Below are positions 46,749-55,966 of a DNA stretch of 64,000 bases, in pieces. Numbering within the stretch: position 1 is the stretch's first letter; every line of letters begins with the position of its first letter. The position numbers and the translations under genes were made by a program. A model generated the notes under the pieces. That model searched no databases and had not been told where the DNA came from. It saw only the letters and a list, made by a program, of their open reading frames with translations. The DNA comes from Shewanella oncorhynchi (GTDB lineage: Bacteria; Pseudomonadota; Gammaproteobacteria; Enterobacterales; Shewanellaceae), in NCBI RefSeq assembly GCF_012584455.1, contig NZ_JABAEB010000012.1, forward strand, positions 48,475 through 112,474, read 5' to 3'.

Positions 46749-49340
46749 ATGCGAAGTACAAAAGGCGTAACAGCGTTTGGACTGATGTTGGCATTGATTA
46801 GCGGCGCGAGTATTGCCGCTCCGAATCATACGCCTGCAGATGCGGGTGTGATTAATAAAGATCGAATTTTATATTGGTTGATTAAGCGTGGCGAAGTGGC
46901 CGCCGATGCCAGTGATAGCGTAAAGCAGGAGGCGATAGAAGCTTATATTCATCGCGCCACTTTGGCACAACCCAAAGCGCCGCGCATCGAAGTTGAAGCT
47001 GAACATGCGCGTCTACAAAGAGCTAAGTCATCGCAAATGATGCGCTCATCCGCACAGCGTTTACAGGCCGATGCGGATGTAAAGAAAACCGTAAAAGTGC
47101 TCACGGTATTAGTGGATTTTGCTGATCTAAAACATGATAACAATGGCTTAAAAGCGGGGGATACAGACATGTATTACCCGAGTTATCCTGCGTCCCACTA
47201 CAAGGAATTACTCTTTTCGCCTACGGGCTTCAAAGGTCCACAGGGGCAGACGTTAGATTCGGGGTATCAATATTATCAAGCGGTTTCTGGGCAAACCTTC
47301 TCCTTTACTGGGGATGTGAAGGGCTGGTATACCGCCTCGCAAAATGCTGAATACTATGGTGTTAATGATCCAGATACCCGTAGTGATTCACAGGTCGAAC
47401 AATTGGTAAAAGAAGCCGTATCTCAAGCTGTTGCAAATATGTCTGCAGCTGAGTTGGCGAGTTATGATGTTGAAGACCAAAATGATTTGAACAATAACGG
47501 TAATTACGATGAGCCCGATGGCATTATCGACCATGTGATGATTTTCCACTCTAGCGTAGGCGAAGAGGTCGGCGGCGGAAAACTAGGATCGAGTGCGATA
47601 TGGTCGCATCGATATTATGTCGACCAAGCAACCAATGGTTATGCGCTTCCTGGTACGAACAAAAAAGTATTCGGTTATACAATCCAGCCTATCGATGCGG
47701 CAACGGGCGTGTGTACCCACGAGTTTGGCCATGATCTAGGTCTGCCTGATGAGTACGATACCTCTGAAAATGATAAGAAAGACGGCTCGCCTGTGGGGCT
47801 ATGGTCTTTAATGTCTGGTGGTAGTTGGGCTGGTGCTATTCCTGGCGCTCAGCCGAGTGGTTTTAGTCCTTATGCTCGATCTTATCTACAGAAAAGATAC
47901 AAAGGTAAGTGGTTGAATGAACGTGAAATCACCTTAGATAGCATTCCCAAATCAGGCATGGAAGTGACGTTGAATGAGGCGGTTAATCATCAGGCGGTTA
48001 ATCAGATCTCTATTCCGCTCCCTCTTGTATTAATTCCTTTTAAAACACCTTATCAGGGCAGTTATCAGTATTATTCTGGCCAAGGAAATATGCTGAATAA
48101 CAGCATGAATTTTAATGTTAATTTACCTGCCGTAACCACAGATAAACTGATTCTGAGTATGAAGGCTAGTTGGAGTATTGAGCCTAACTATGACTACATG
48201 CAGGTGAAAGTGGATGGTGTGGCCATTGCGGGTAATTACACTAAGTCGAACAATGCAATGAATAGTGCTCGTCATATCATCACTGGTGAATCGTCTGCGC
48301 TTGCTCAGGCGGAAGGTCGCGATGCTTGGGTAACATTAGAATATGATTTATCAGCATATTCTGGAAAATCTGTTGCTGTTGAGATCAACTATGTCACCGA
48401 TGATTATACCTCTGAGTCAGGGATCGCTATTGATAACATCAGCGTTAAACAAAATACCACTGAGTTATATAGTGATAACGCTGAAGTCGCGGATAAAATG
48501 ACGTTTAACGGCTATAGCCGGATTAAGGATTCTCGTCCGGATCCCAAATCTCAGTCTCGTTATATTATCCAGCTGCGTAGCCATAATGGTGTCGATGCGG
48601 GTTTGAAAGCAAAAAGCTTTGATCCCGGAGTTTTACTCTGGTTAGAAAATTTTAGCTACAGTGACAATAACGTTTCAGACCACGCTGGCCATGGCTTGAT
48701 TGGCGTGATTGATGCTGACCAGAATATGATTGGCACTCGCTCTACCGACGTACAAATTCGTGATGCGGCCTTTAGTACAGTAAATCAAACCTTCTATTTG
48801 GAGGACAATCATCGCGATGCTGTCAGCCTGTTCGATGACAGCTTAGATTACAGCGCGCCACTACAGCCACAGTCAGGTATGGTGTTGCAGCAGCTAGGGT
48901 TGACAATGCAGGTACTATCGCAAGCCAGCAATAATGGTACTGCGGTTATTCGTCTTGCGAATGCGAACTCTGATGCTATAGCGCCGTTAACTGTCAGTTT
49001 TGGTAAGACAGTTAGTCAATTAGCGGTGAACTTCACCAGTAACGTTGATGGTGGTATGGGAGTATTAACCTACGCTTGGGATTTTGGTGATGGCACGACA
49101 AGCACTGTCACGGCGCCAACCCATACCTATGCGAAGGCGGGCACTTATACTGTGAAGCTTACAGTGACAGATGCGCAAAATACTAAGGCGATTAGCAGTT
49201 CGACGGTAACGGTTGTTGCACCTGTTACGCCTCCAGTAACTCCGCCGGCCAGTGAGAGTTCAGGTGGCGGCAGCTTAGGTTGGTTAAGCCTTGCCTTTCT
49301 TAGCTTATTGACTTGGCGCCGCAAGTTAAATGTGCACTAA
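46749..49340 (+). CDS. M6-family (immune inhibitor A-like) metalloprotease with PKD domain and GlyGly-CTERM
   Basis: 863 residues from the ATG at 46749, preceded by TAAGGA and starting a good signal peptide (MRSTKGVTAFGLMLALISGA); ATGs at 46716 and 46740 are in frame but less well placed. The M6 catalytic motif is HEFGHDLGLPDEYD, with the glycine-rich follow-up GLWSLMSGGSWAG. A MAM/jelly-roll-like middle is followed by a PKD domain (YAWDFGDGTTSTVTAPTHTY), a Pro-rich linker and GGGSLGWLSLAFLSLLTWRR, a GlyGly-CTERM tail cut by rhombosortase. It is expected to be exported and processed at the cell surface, degrading proteins. Confidence 0.93.
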   Translation: MRSTKGVTAFGLMLALISGASIAAPNHTPADAGVINKDRILYWLIKRGEVAADASDSVKQEAIEAYIHRATLAQPKAPRIEVEAEHARLQRAKSSQMMRSSAQRLQADADVKKTVKVLTVLVDFADLKHDNNGLKAGDTDMYYPSYPASHYKELLFSPTGFKGPQGQTLDSGYQYYQAVSGQTFSFTGDVKGWYTASQNAEYYGVNDPDTRSDSQVEQLVKEAVSQAVANMSAAELASYDVEDQNDLNNNGNYDEPDGIIDHVMIFHSSVGEEVGGGKLGSSAIWSHRYYVDQATNGYALPGTNKKVFGYTIQPIDAATGVCTHEFGHDLGLPDEYDTSENDKKDGSPVGLWSLMSGGSWAGAIPGAQPSGFSPYARSYLQKRYKGKWLNEREITLDSIPKSGMEVTLNEAVNHQAVNQISIPLPLVLIPFKTPYQGSYQYYSGQGNMLNNSMNFNVNLPAVTTDKLILSMKASWSIEPNYDYMQVKVDGVAIAGNYTKSNNAMNSARHIITGESSALAQAEGRDAWVTLEYDLSAYSGKSVAVEINYVTDDYTSESGIAIDNISVKQNTTELYSDNAEVADKMTFNGYSRIKDSRPDPKSQSRYIIQLRSHNGVDAGLKAKSFDPGVLLWLENFSYSDNNVSDHAGHGLIGVIDADQNMIGTRSTDVQIRDAAFSTVNQTFYLEDNHRDAVSLFDDSLDYSAPLQPQSGMVLQQLGLTMQVLSQASNNGTAVIRLANANSDAIAPLTVSFGKTVSQLAVNFTSNVDGGMGVLTYAWDFGDGTTSTVTAPTHTYAKAGTYTVKLTVTDAQNTKAISSSTVTVVAPVTPPVTPPASESSGGGSLGWLSLAFLSLLTWRRKLNVH

Positions 49341-49380
49341 GTTAAATGTCCACTAAGTTGATTGTTTGAAACCCGAACAA

Positions 49381-49408
49381 AAATGCCTCTGATCTAGAGG
49401 CATTTTTT
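49381..49408 (+). terminator. Terminator of the M6 protease gene
   Basis: aaatgcctct pairs with agaggcattt around gatct, followed by a T run. Confidence 0.9.
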
Positions 49409-49457
49409 ATCTGTCTTGAGGCTAAATTCTGACTAAGCTTTGAATGAAGTCTAAAGT

Positions 49458-50021
49458 TTACAACTGACGGATAGCTTGCTCGGCCGCTGGAAGAAAGATT
49501 TCGCTGACGATCATTTCATGCTCACCGTGATGGAAATAGCGGCGGCGTCCCCAGAGTGCATGTTCGACACTTTGATCTAAACTTTCAGCTAAGTGGGCAA
49601 GGCGACTACAGGTTTCGAAACTGGCCACTTCGATTCTACCGGGGATGAAGTTATCTTGGCTAAACAGTAATTCACCTAAGGGGCGAGTACCCAAACTAAG
49701 GAAATCCATTTTGCGCTCGGCCATTAATTTTTCAGGGATCAAGGTTCTGGCAAATACCCAAGGTATCGAGTCGAGGCAAAGCAAGACTTCACGGATCCAT
49801 ACAGCACCTTGCTGGGGATATTCGCCCTCTAAGGGAGCATGCAGTCCTTCGCCTAGTATCTTTACTTCAAATTGAGCGCAGCAAGTTTTGAGTTTTTGCG
49901 TTAGGCTGCCAGTGGCAAGCAACCATTCTTTCAAGGGCGATTTGGGGAGTTTGTCGGCAAGATCGGCTGAAAACCACTGAATAGATTCACCATAGGGAAA
50001 GCTTAAGCTAGTCACATTCAT
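49458..50021 (-). CDS. ubiC: Chorismate pyruvate-lyase
   Basis: 187 residues. [22 protein letters not shown] and LGELLF, with the Arg that binds the product, are UbiC signatures; RRRYF near the C terminus also fits. It cleaves chorismate to 4-hydroxybenzoate and pyruvate, the entry to ubiquinone synthesis. ubiA is not adjacent in this window. The gene is divergent from the FliL-like gene, with two short palindromic elements in between. Confidence 0.9.
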   Translation of the reverse strand: MNVTSLSFPYGESIQWFSADLADKLPKSPLKEWLLATGSLTQKLKTCCAQFEVKILGEGLHAPLEGEYPQQGAVWIREVLLCLDSIPWVFARTLIPEKLMAERKMDFLSLGTRPLGELLFSQDNFIPGRIEVASFETCSRLAHLAESLDQSVEHALWGRRRYFHHGEHEMIVSEIFLPAAEQAIRQL

Positions 50022-50081
50022 TAAATACTCGTTACAATATAAACAAACGTCGGCAGTCTAGCATGTCGCGACGCGAGCATA

Positions 50082-50189
50082 TATACCCAAGCTACTTCCA
50101 GATACGGACACTGCATCTTCAGGTTGTTTGGGTATATACCCAAGCTACTTCCAGATACGGATACTGCATCTTCAGGTTGTTTGGCTATA
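50082..50189. repeat. Two tandem 55-bp palindromic elements, minimal form of the 265-bp element
   Basis: Copy 1 is 50082-50136 and copy 2 is 50135-50189, sharing two bases at the join (period 53). Each starts tatacccaagctacttccag and ends catcttcaggttgtttggg or a one-base variant, so each can fold on itself. The ends are those of the 265-bp element at 45534-45798, with its interior missing. They sit between divergent ubiC and the FliL-like gene. Confidence 0.9.
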
Positions 50190-50244
50190 TAGATTGGGAA
50201 GTTTCTTCCATTATCATTATTGTTTTAGGGAGCCGTAAGTCGCT

Positions 50245-50673
50245 ATGAAAAAATTACTTTCAGTCTGTCTTATCTTGGTTACAAGTATTTTCAGTGTTTA
50301 TGCGGCCGATGAAAAAGAAGCTGCACCTGCAGCAGCAACCCCACCTACGGGTGAGTATGCCTACTATGGTTTCGAACCCGAAATTGTCACTAACTACATT
50401 TCTAATCGCAAGAAATTGGGTTTTGTGAAGATTAGCGTTGAGTTAATGGTAAAGAGTCCAGATGATCTAGTGACAATTGAGCTCCATAATCCATTATTAC
50501 GAGCCGCAATTGTTGAAGTGTTAGGCAATCAATCGGAAGAGAAGATTAAATCACTCACGGGTCGTGAAGAGATTCGTCGAGAGTGCTTTGAAATGGTCAA
50601 CAATTTGATCACCAAAGAAGCTGGCAAACCCTTGATCGTAAACTTATTGTTTACCTCTTATCTGTACGATTAA
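50245..50673 (+). CDS. FliL-like exported protein outside a flagellar cluster
   Basis: 142 residues. Signal peptide MKKLLSVCLILVTSIFSVYA is followed by an Ala/Pro-rich linker and a FliL-type domain (YYGFEPEIVTNYISNRKKLGFVKISVELMV ... IELHNPLLRAAIVEVLGNQ ... LIVNLLFTSYLYD). Classical FliL keeps its N-terminal helix as an anchor and lies in flagellar operons; here neighbours are ubiC and rlmF, and the signal could be cleaved. It may act on the flagellar motor or be a paralogue with another role. GGGAG upstream. Confidence 0.87.
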   Translation: MKKLLSVCLILVTSIFSVYAADEKEAAPAAATPPTGEYAYYGFEPEIVTNYISNRKKLGFVKISVELMVKSPDDLVTIELHNPLLRAAIVEVLGNQSEEKIKSLTGREEIRRECFEMVNNLITKEAGKPLIVNLLFTSYLYD

Positions 50674-50731
50674 TTTACTGCCCCATTCCATGGGCTGACT
50701 TAGGTCGGCCCACTGCGTTACAAGAGCTATT

Positions 50732-51832
50732 ATGTCAAAACCTGCCGTTAAACCCGTCCAATTAGTGACTGCGAAACGCCTAACGAGTACAGCCAACATT
50801 GGTCATGCAAAAACTAAAGCACCAAAGCAGGCTAGAACTGAGGTGAAAGGCAAAGTGAAGTCGGTCAAAAACAGGCCTAGTGCTGAGATCAAAAAAGCTT
50901 TGCATCCTCGAAATGTACACTTGAACGGCTATGATTTTCCGGCGCTGATGAGTTCATTCCCTAAGCTAAAAGCCTTTGTTCGACCCACGCCTTATGGGGC
51001 TTTATCGGTCGATTTTGCCGATCCGTTAGCAGTTAAAATCCTTAATGCGGCGCTACTGAAACACCATTATGGGATTGAATCTTGGGATATTCCTGATGGA
51101 GCGTTATGTCCTCCTATTCCCGGTCGAGTCGATTATTTACATTATTTAGCAGACCTTTTAGCCGAAGGCGATAATGTATTTGCTTTGGATAAAACTAGGG
51201 TATTAGATATCGGCACTGGCGCGAACGGTATTTATCCCATATTGGGTTGCCAAGTATACGGTTGGCAATTTGTCGCCTCGGATATTAATGCCCATTCACT
51301 CAGTAATGTGCAGAGTATTATTGAGCAAAACCCAGTGCTGCAAGGGCAGATAAGTTTACGATTACAGCCAAATGACAAGGCGGTCTTCAAGGGAATCATT
51401 CAAGCCGGAGAATGTTTTGCGTTAACCCTGTGCAATCCGCCATTTCATGCCTCTATGGCTGAGGCGAGCGAAGGTACAAAGCGTAAGGTGAATAATCTGC
51501 AGCTCAATCGGGGTGGCTTGGTAAAGATTGTACCTAAGCTGAATTTCGGCGGTCAAGCGGCTGAGCTTTGGTGCCAAGGTGGTGAACGACAGTTTTTAGC
51601 GACTATGATCCGTGAGAGTCAAATATTTGCAGATCAATGCTTATGGTTTACTAGTCTAGTGTCGAAGAAGGAAAACCTGAAACCTTGTTATCAAGCCTTA
51701 GCGCAGTTGAAAGTCGATACTGTGAAAACGATTGAGATGCAGCAGGGTAATAAAATTACGCGGGTTTTAGCGTGGAGCTTCCAGTCAGCAGCTAAGCGAA
51801 AAATCTGGCGCGGTGAACACTTAGCCCGTTAA
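50732..51832 (+). CDS. rlmF: 23S rRNA (adenine-1618-N6)-methyltransferase
   Basis: 366 residues. LHPRNVHLNGYDFPALMSSFPKL is the N-terminal signature; LDIGTGANGIYPILG binds SAM and TLCNPPFHAS is the NPPF catalytic motif of N6-adenine methyltransferases. The first about 55 residues are a basic, Lys-rich extension, possibly an RNA-binding tail. It methylates A1618 of 23S rRNA. Followed by a strong terminator. Confidence 0.93.
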   Translation: MSKPAVKPVQLVTAKRLTSTANIGHAKTKAPKQARTEVKGKVKSVKNRPSAEIKKALHPRNVHLNGYDFPALMSSFPKLKAFVRPTPYGALSVDFADPLAVKILNAALLKHHYGIESWDIPDGALCPPIPGRVDYLHYLADLLAEGDNVFALDKTRVLDIGTGANGIYPILGCQVYGWQFVASDINAHSLSNVQSIIEQNPVLQGQISLRLQPNDKAVFKGIIQAGECFALTLCNPPFHASMAEASEGTKRKVNNLQLNRGGLVKIVPKLNFGGQAAELWCQGGERQFLATMIRESQIFADQCLWFTSLVSKKENLKPCYQALAQLKVDTVKTIEMQQGNKITRVLAWSFQSAAKRKIWRGEHLAR

Positions 51833-51871
51833 GGCTTTTTGGGTATGACCCAATTAAGTACTATTAACAAA

Positions 51872-51896
51872 ACAGGCGCTAATGGCGCCTGTTTTT
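51872..51896 (+). terminator. Terminator of rlmF
   Basis: acaggcgc and gcgcctgt form a perfect stem around taatg, followed by five T. Confidence 0.92.
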
Positions 51897-51919
51897 ATTA
51901 AAGGTAAAAATAGCCACTG

Positions 51920-52165
51920 TTACTGCGGCTTTTCTTCCTTATGATCGCGACGGAATAACGCCCACTCTTCAATGGCTTCACCGCTGGGTAAGGTGCAGAT
52001 CCCATGTTCACCTTCGGCGGTTTTCTCAATTGTTAATTTTCCACCAATGGAGACACAATACTCAGAGGCGGGATTGGCTATTTTTGCTTGTTCAGTATCA
52101 CTGCATCCGACGAATACCAGACTCGCCAGAAGTGGAGCAGTAACAAGTAGGAATTTGATTTTCAT
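51920..52165 (-). CDS. DUF333-type lipoprotein
   Basis: 81 residues from the ATG at 52165, with GGAG at proper spacing; a GTG two codons upstream overlaps that site. Lipobox LVFVGC; then NPASEYCVSIGGKLTIEK and GICTLPSGEAIEEWALFRRD, the Cys-containing DUF333 pattern also seen in E. coli YoaF-like proteins. Function unknown. It lies 17 bp after the BI-1 family gene on the same strand, so co-transcription is likely. Confidence 0.87.
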   Translation of the reverse strand: MKIKFLLVTAPLLASLVFVGCSDTEQAKIANPASEYCVSIGGKLTIEKTAEGEHGICTLPSGEAIEEWALFRRDHKEEKPQ

Positions 52166-52182
52166 AGACACTCCTTGGTGAG

Positions 52183-52845
52183 TTATTTTCGCCCTAAAAT
52201 CCGCAGGATCCGTAGGAACAAGTTGATGATATCCATATACAAAGCGGCGGCGCTATCGATGGCATTATCTATAGTTTTAGGGATTTGATTCGCTCGTCCC
52301 CAGTCATAACCAATATAACCGCAGAAAATCAGCACGACTATCCAATCTAAAATGCCGTGGTGAGTATTAAAGATAAACACTTCAATCAGTTCGACGACGA
52401 TAACGAGCAATAAAGCAATCGTGAGTGCGCCGGAAATTTTTTGGAAAAAGGCGGGGAAGAGTGTGCCTAAACACATCATGGCTATGGTCACTAGCCCTGT
52501 AATACGAATGGCCTCAGTCACCAATTCGGGATCGTATTGACTAACCACCATATTGATTATTAAGCCGAAGGGCACGACCACAAAGTTGTAGCCAATAAAA
52601 CTGACAACGGGGTTAGTCGATTTTTGGAACAGATAAATCCCAAAGAAACAGGAGGCGAAATAGCCGATAAAGAAAATCCAAGGATTAACACTGGCAATCG
52701 CCTCTGGGTCGATATTGGTGACCATCCAATAGTTAACGGCAAAACCCCAAATCAGCGTGAGGCCGATAACGAGGTTGTAAATACCTGCGCCAACTATGGG
52801 GTCGTCTGTGGTCATGCGGTCAAATACACTGTTTTCCGAATCCAT
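52183..52845 (-). CDS. Bax inhibitor-1 (YccA/UPF0005) family membrane protein
   Basis: 220 residues, seven hydrophobic spans. The C-terminal segment AAALYMDIINLFLRILRILGRK is the family's hallmark, and GYIGYDWGRANQI precedes it with the pore-associated Asp. Bacterial members (YetJ, YccA) act as calcium leak channels or FtsH modulators. It is followed closely by the DUF333 lipoprotein gene. Confidence 0.85.
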   Translation of the reverse strand: MDSENSVFDRMTTDDPIVGAGIYNLVIGLTLIWGFAVNYWMVTNIDPEAIASVNPWIFFIGYFASCFFGIYLFQKSTNPVVSFIGYNFVVVPFGLIINMVVSQYDPELVTEAIRITGLVTIAMMCLGTLFPAFFQKISGALTIALLLVIVVELIEVFIFNTHHGILDWIVVLIFCGYIGYDWGRANQIPKTIDNAIDSAAALYMDIINLFLRILRILGRK

Positions 52846-52973
52846 ATGTTTTCCTTATGATTTCCTTATTTTAACGGGCCATTAAGCGTCATCAGTGTTG
52901 AGCTATATGACGGCAAATTAAGCGGTGGCAATTAAGCTAGTGTAAATAAAGCCGTTTTTCAAGCGAGAACAAC

Positions 52974-53744
52974 CTAAGCCTCTTTAGTACCACAAACACT
53001 GCAGCGGACTTGTTTCGGTAACTTCATCTCGCGAAACTCCATCGTCATCGCATCTATCATCAAAATGCGTCCCGCTAAGGTTTTACCCATGCCAGTAATC
53101 ACTTTGATGGCTTCAACCGCCTGCAAACAACCTATCATGCCGACCACTGGTGCGAGGATACCCGATTCAACGCAGCTCAGTTGTTGCTCGCCAAATAGGG
53201 CGCTAAGGCAATGATAACAAGGCGTTTCGCTGTGATAATCGAACACAGTGACCATGCCTTCCATCCGAATTGCCGCGGCAGACACTAAGGGCACTTTATG
53301 CTTAAAACAGCTGAGATTAAGTTGCTCGCGCACACTGACATTATCGGTACAGTCGAGCACTAGGCCGTGATCGGCGACTAGGGCGTCAATCTCATGATCA
53401 TCTAATACAGCATTGATAATATTGATCTTAATAAAGGGATTGAGCTGGCTGAGGCTCTGTTTAGCCGATTCGACTTTAGGCTGGCCGACATTGGCATCTT
53501 GATGAAGCACTTGGCGCTGCAAGTTGGATAATTCAACTGTATCAAAATCGACCAGTGTCAGTTCACCAATACCCGCAACCGTGAGGTACTGGCTAGCAGC
53601 ACAGCCTAAACCGCCAGCGCCTATCAACAGCACTTTGGCTTGTTTTAAGCGTTCTTGACCGTCGATATCCATAGCCTTGATGGATATTTGGCGGCTGTAT
53701 CTTAAGAGTTCGCTGTCGCTGAGAATATCTTCTGGCACATTCAT
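52974..53744 (-). CDS. moeB: Molybdopterin-synthase adenylyltransferase
   Basis: 256 residues. LLIGAGGLGCAASQYL is the ATP-binding Gly-rich loop; DNVSVREQLNLSC follows the conserved DCTDN, and two zinc CxxC pairs are present (CYHCLSALFG and CSVCGTKEA, the first with HC context). MeB-type enzymes adenylate the C terminus of MoaD so that it can be thiolated. It follows moeA by 10 bp. Supports molybdenum-cofactor supply for the formate dehydrogenase encoded at 18.7 kb. Confidence 0.93.
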   Translation of the reverse strand: MNVPEDILSDSELLRYSRQISIKAMDIDGQERLKQAKVLLIGAGGLGCAASQYLTVAGIGELTLVDFDTVELSNLQRQVLHQDANVGQPKVESAKQSLSQLNPFIKINIINAVLDDHEIDALVADHGLVLDCTDNVSVREQLNLSCFKHKVPLVSAAAIRMEGMVTVFDYHSETPCYHCLSALFGEQQLSCVESGILAPVVGMIGCLQAVEAIKVITGMGKTLAGRILMIDAMTMEFREMKLPKQVRCSVCGTKEA

Positions 53745-53754
53745 TGGAATTTTC

Positions 53755-55008
53755 CTAGCAAAGCACGCTGTTAAATGGCTCGACCGTCACTTGGGTGCCA
53801 GCGGGAGTATCACCTTGGAATTGCTCCAATAAAACGAAACAGTTTGCTAAGCTCATCGAAGTCAACATGCCAGAACCTTGGCTACCGGTAATGGCAACTT
53901 CAAGTTTACCTTGTGCATTACGGCTTAAAACGCCCCGTTGATATTCGACGCGGCCCGGTTGTTTACGCACAGGCGTGGTGAGCGTAGCGTCTAACATCAA
54001 AGGTGCAACTGGGGTTAACCCCTGCATCTTGTTCAGTATTGGCCAAACGAGTTTGTAAAACGTCACCATAGAAGACACGGGATTCCCCGGTAAACCACAG
54101 AATATCGCTTTGCCTATTCGGCCCATGGCAAAGGGCTTGCCTGGTTTGATGGCGAGTTTCCAGAAGGTAATTTTGCCTTCCTCATCAAGAATTTGTTTAG
54201 TGAAATCCGCTTCACCGACCGACACGCCACCCGAGGTTAATACCATGTCGGCTTGGCTGGCAGCATGGCGAAATGCCTGACGTATGGCTTCAGGATCATC
54301 GGCTATTACGCCTAAATCGAGCCATTCCACATTAGCGCGGCTGAGTAAGCCTTGGATCGAGTAACGGTTTGAATCGTAAATTTGTCCTAGGGCTAATTCG
54401 CTGCCAACGGGACGCAGTTCATCGCCAGTGGAGAAAAAGGCCACTTTAAGCTGACGATAAACTCGCACTTGGCTAACGCCAATCGTGGCCAACACCCCGA
54501 GTTCGGCAGCACCAATTTGAATGCCAGCACTGAGCACTTTAGTGCCTTGGGTGAGTTCTTCACCGCGGCAACGCACATTGGCGCCTTGCGCCCTAGGGTG
54601 GCGGATATGAATAATCTCACCTTCAACCTCGGCTTCTTCCTGCATTTGCACTGTGTCATAACCTGTAGGCACAGGTGCGCCCGTCATGATCCGCACGCAG
54701 GTATTAGGTTTGGCTTCACCTTTAAAACCATGGCCAGCGAAGGAACTGCCGATAAGGCGCAATGCGGTCTGATTGGTTTGCGTATTTAAGTCGACAAAAC
54801 GGAAGGCGTAGCCGTCCATAGAGGAGTTGTTAAAGGGCGGCAGGTCGATGCAGGAAGCTAAATCTTCTGCTAGGACGCGGCCAAGGGCATGGGGAAGCAA
54901 TACGACTTCGGTGTCTGACACTGGGCTAACTTGCTCGAGCAAAAGGGGAATAGCTTGATCTGGATGCATTAAGCTAGGTTGCGAACAAGGATCGGCTGTT
55001 ACGGACAT
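53755..55008 (-). CDS. moeA: Molybdopterin molybdenumtransferase
   Basis: 417 residues from the ATG at 55008, which has AAGG upstream; the frame extends 7 codons further. DLPPFNNSSMDGYAFR carries the conserved substrate loop, VLTSGGVSVGEADF the MPT/metal site, and IFCGLPGNPVSSMVTF the third conserved block. MoeA inserts molybdate into adenylylated molybdopterin. First gene of moeA-moeB. Confidence 0.94.
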   Translation of the reverse strand: MSVTADPCSQPSLMHPDQAIPLLLEQVSPVSDTEVVLLPHALGRVLAEDLASCIDLPPFNNSSMDGYAFRFVDLNTQTNQTALRLIGSSFAGHGFKGEAKPNTCVRIMTGAPVPTGYDTVQMQEEAEVEGEIIHIRHPRAQGANVRCRGEELTQGTKVLSAGIQIGAAELGVLATIGVSQVRVYRQLKVAFFSTGDELRPVGSELALGQIYDSNRYSIQGLLSRANVEWLDLGVIADDPEAIRQAFRHAASQADMVLTSGGVSVGEADFTKQILDEEGKITFWKLAIKPGKPFAMGRIGKAIFCGLPGNPVSSMVTFYKLVWPILNKMQGLTPVAPLMLDATLTTPVRKQPGRVEYQRGVLSRNAQGKLEVAITGSQGSGMLTSMSLANCFVLLEQFQGDTPAGTQVTVEPFNSVLC

Positions 55009-55357
55009 TAGGGTCTGCCTTATATGCAATGGGTCGTAATGACGCTGAATGAATTTCCACCTGATTATGACTGGCTATTATGCCACGGTGATCTGGGATG
55101 GCTATGATTTGCATGTGAGTTTCTGTGATAGGCCAGTCAGTTTTTTCTGCCACTTTGGGCGATAACCTCGCTAGAAGTCACACAATTTACTGCGCTAATT
55201 CGAGGGTTGAACGCGAGTCGATGAACAAATGGAAATCATTTTTATCAATGAATCATTAACTTAGCAAGAAATCCAAAGGTAAATTTTGTTGCTTTTGTCG
55301 ACCCCCTTGATGACAATGTCCCCCATGATTCAGTTCGAATGCAAAAGAGGATTTACT
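55009..55357. other. Intergenic region between divergent moeA and ferritin genes
   Basis: About 350 bp. An AT-rich stretch at 55226-55255 (around ggaaatcatttttatc) agrees with about 12 of 19 positions of the Fur consensus, too weak to call. No ORF or strong hairpin seen. Confidence 0.35.
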
Positions 55358-55894
55358 ATGCTGTCTGCAGCTATGATCGAAAAGTTGAATGAACAAATTA
55401 ATATGGAGTTCTTCTCCTCAAATTTATACCTGCAAATGAGTGCGTGGTGTGAAGATCAGGGATTTGAAGGTGCAGCTAAGTTTATGCGTGAGCACGCGGA
55501 TGAAGAAATGGGCCATATGCGCCGTCTGTTCACGTATGTGAGTGAAACCGGTGGCTTACCTTTGTTAGGTGCGATTGCGGCGCCGCAGTCACAGTTCGAT
55601 TCTTTACTGGCGTTGTTTGAATTAACCTATGAGCATGAGCAGCTGATTACCCGTCAGATCAATGCCTTGGCCCATGCCGCATTTTCGAATCAAGATTACT
55701 CAACCTTTAACTTCTTACAATGGTATGTCGCTGAGCAGCATGAAGAAGAAAAGCTGTTTAAGTCGATTGTCGATAAGATACGTTTAGTGGGCGAAGATGG
55801 TAAGGCACTGTTCTTTATTGATAAAGATTTAGCTAAGCTAGCCTCTAAGGGTGGCGAAAGCATAATGAACGGCCAAGGCCAACCACAGGCTTAA
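55358..55894 (+). CDS. ftn: Bacterial non-haem ferritin
   Basis: 178 residues from the ATG at 55358, preceded by AGAGGA; the open frame starts 24 codons earlier with no ribosome site. Ferroxidase residues are in place: [17 protein letters not shown] (Glu17, Tyr24 type), [12 protein letters not shown] (Glu, His), [11 protein letters not shown] and [13 protein letters not shown]. It stores iron as ferric mineral in a 24-mer. Single gene ended by a strong terminator. Confidence 0.95.
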   Translation: MLSAAMIEKLNEQINMEFFSSNLYLQMSAWCEDQGFEGAAKFMREHADEEMGHMRRLFTYVSETGGLPLLGAIAAPQSQFDSLLALFELTYEHEQLITRQINALAHAAFSNQDYSTFNFLQWYVAEQHEEEKLFKSIVDKIRLVGEDGKALFFIDKDLAKLASKGGESIMNGQGQPQA

Positions 55895-55911
55895 GTCCGT
55901 TTTATTTGCCA

Positions 55912-55939
55912 CAAAAAAGCAGCCTAGGCTGCTTTTTTG
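55912..55939. terminator. Bidirectional terminator between ferritin and the GGDEF-EAL gene
   Basis: aaaaaagcagcc pairs with ggctgctttttt around ta; A and T tracts flank it, serving both converging genes. Confidence 0.92.
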
Positions 55940-55966
55940 TTCTTTATCATTTTATTTTTTATAAGC

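Noticed and set aside
50063-50248. 61-codon ORF
   Set aside because: It consists of the two 55-bp palindromic elements read as codons.
55226-55255. Possible Fur box upstream of ferritin
   Set aside because: Only about 12 of 19 positions agree with the consensus, which AT-rich DNA reaches by chance.
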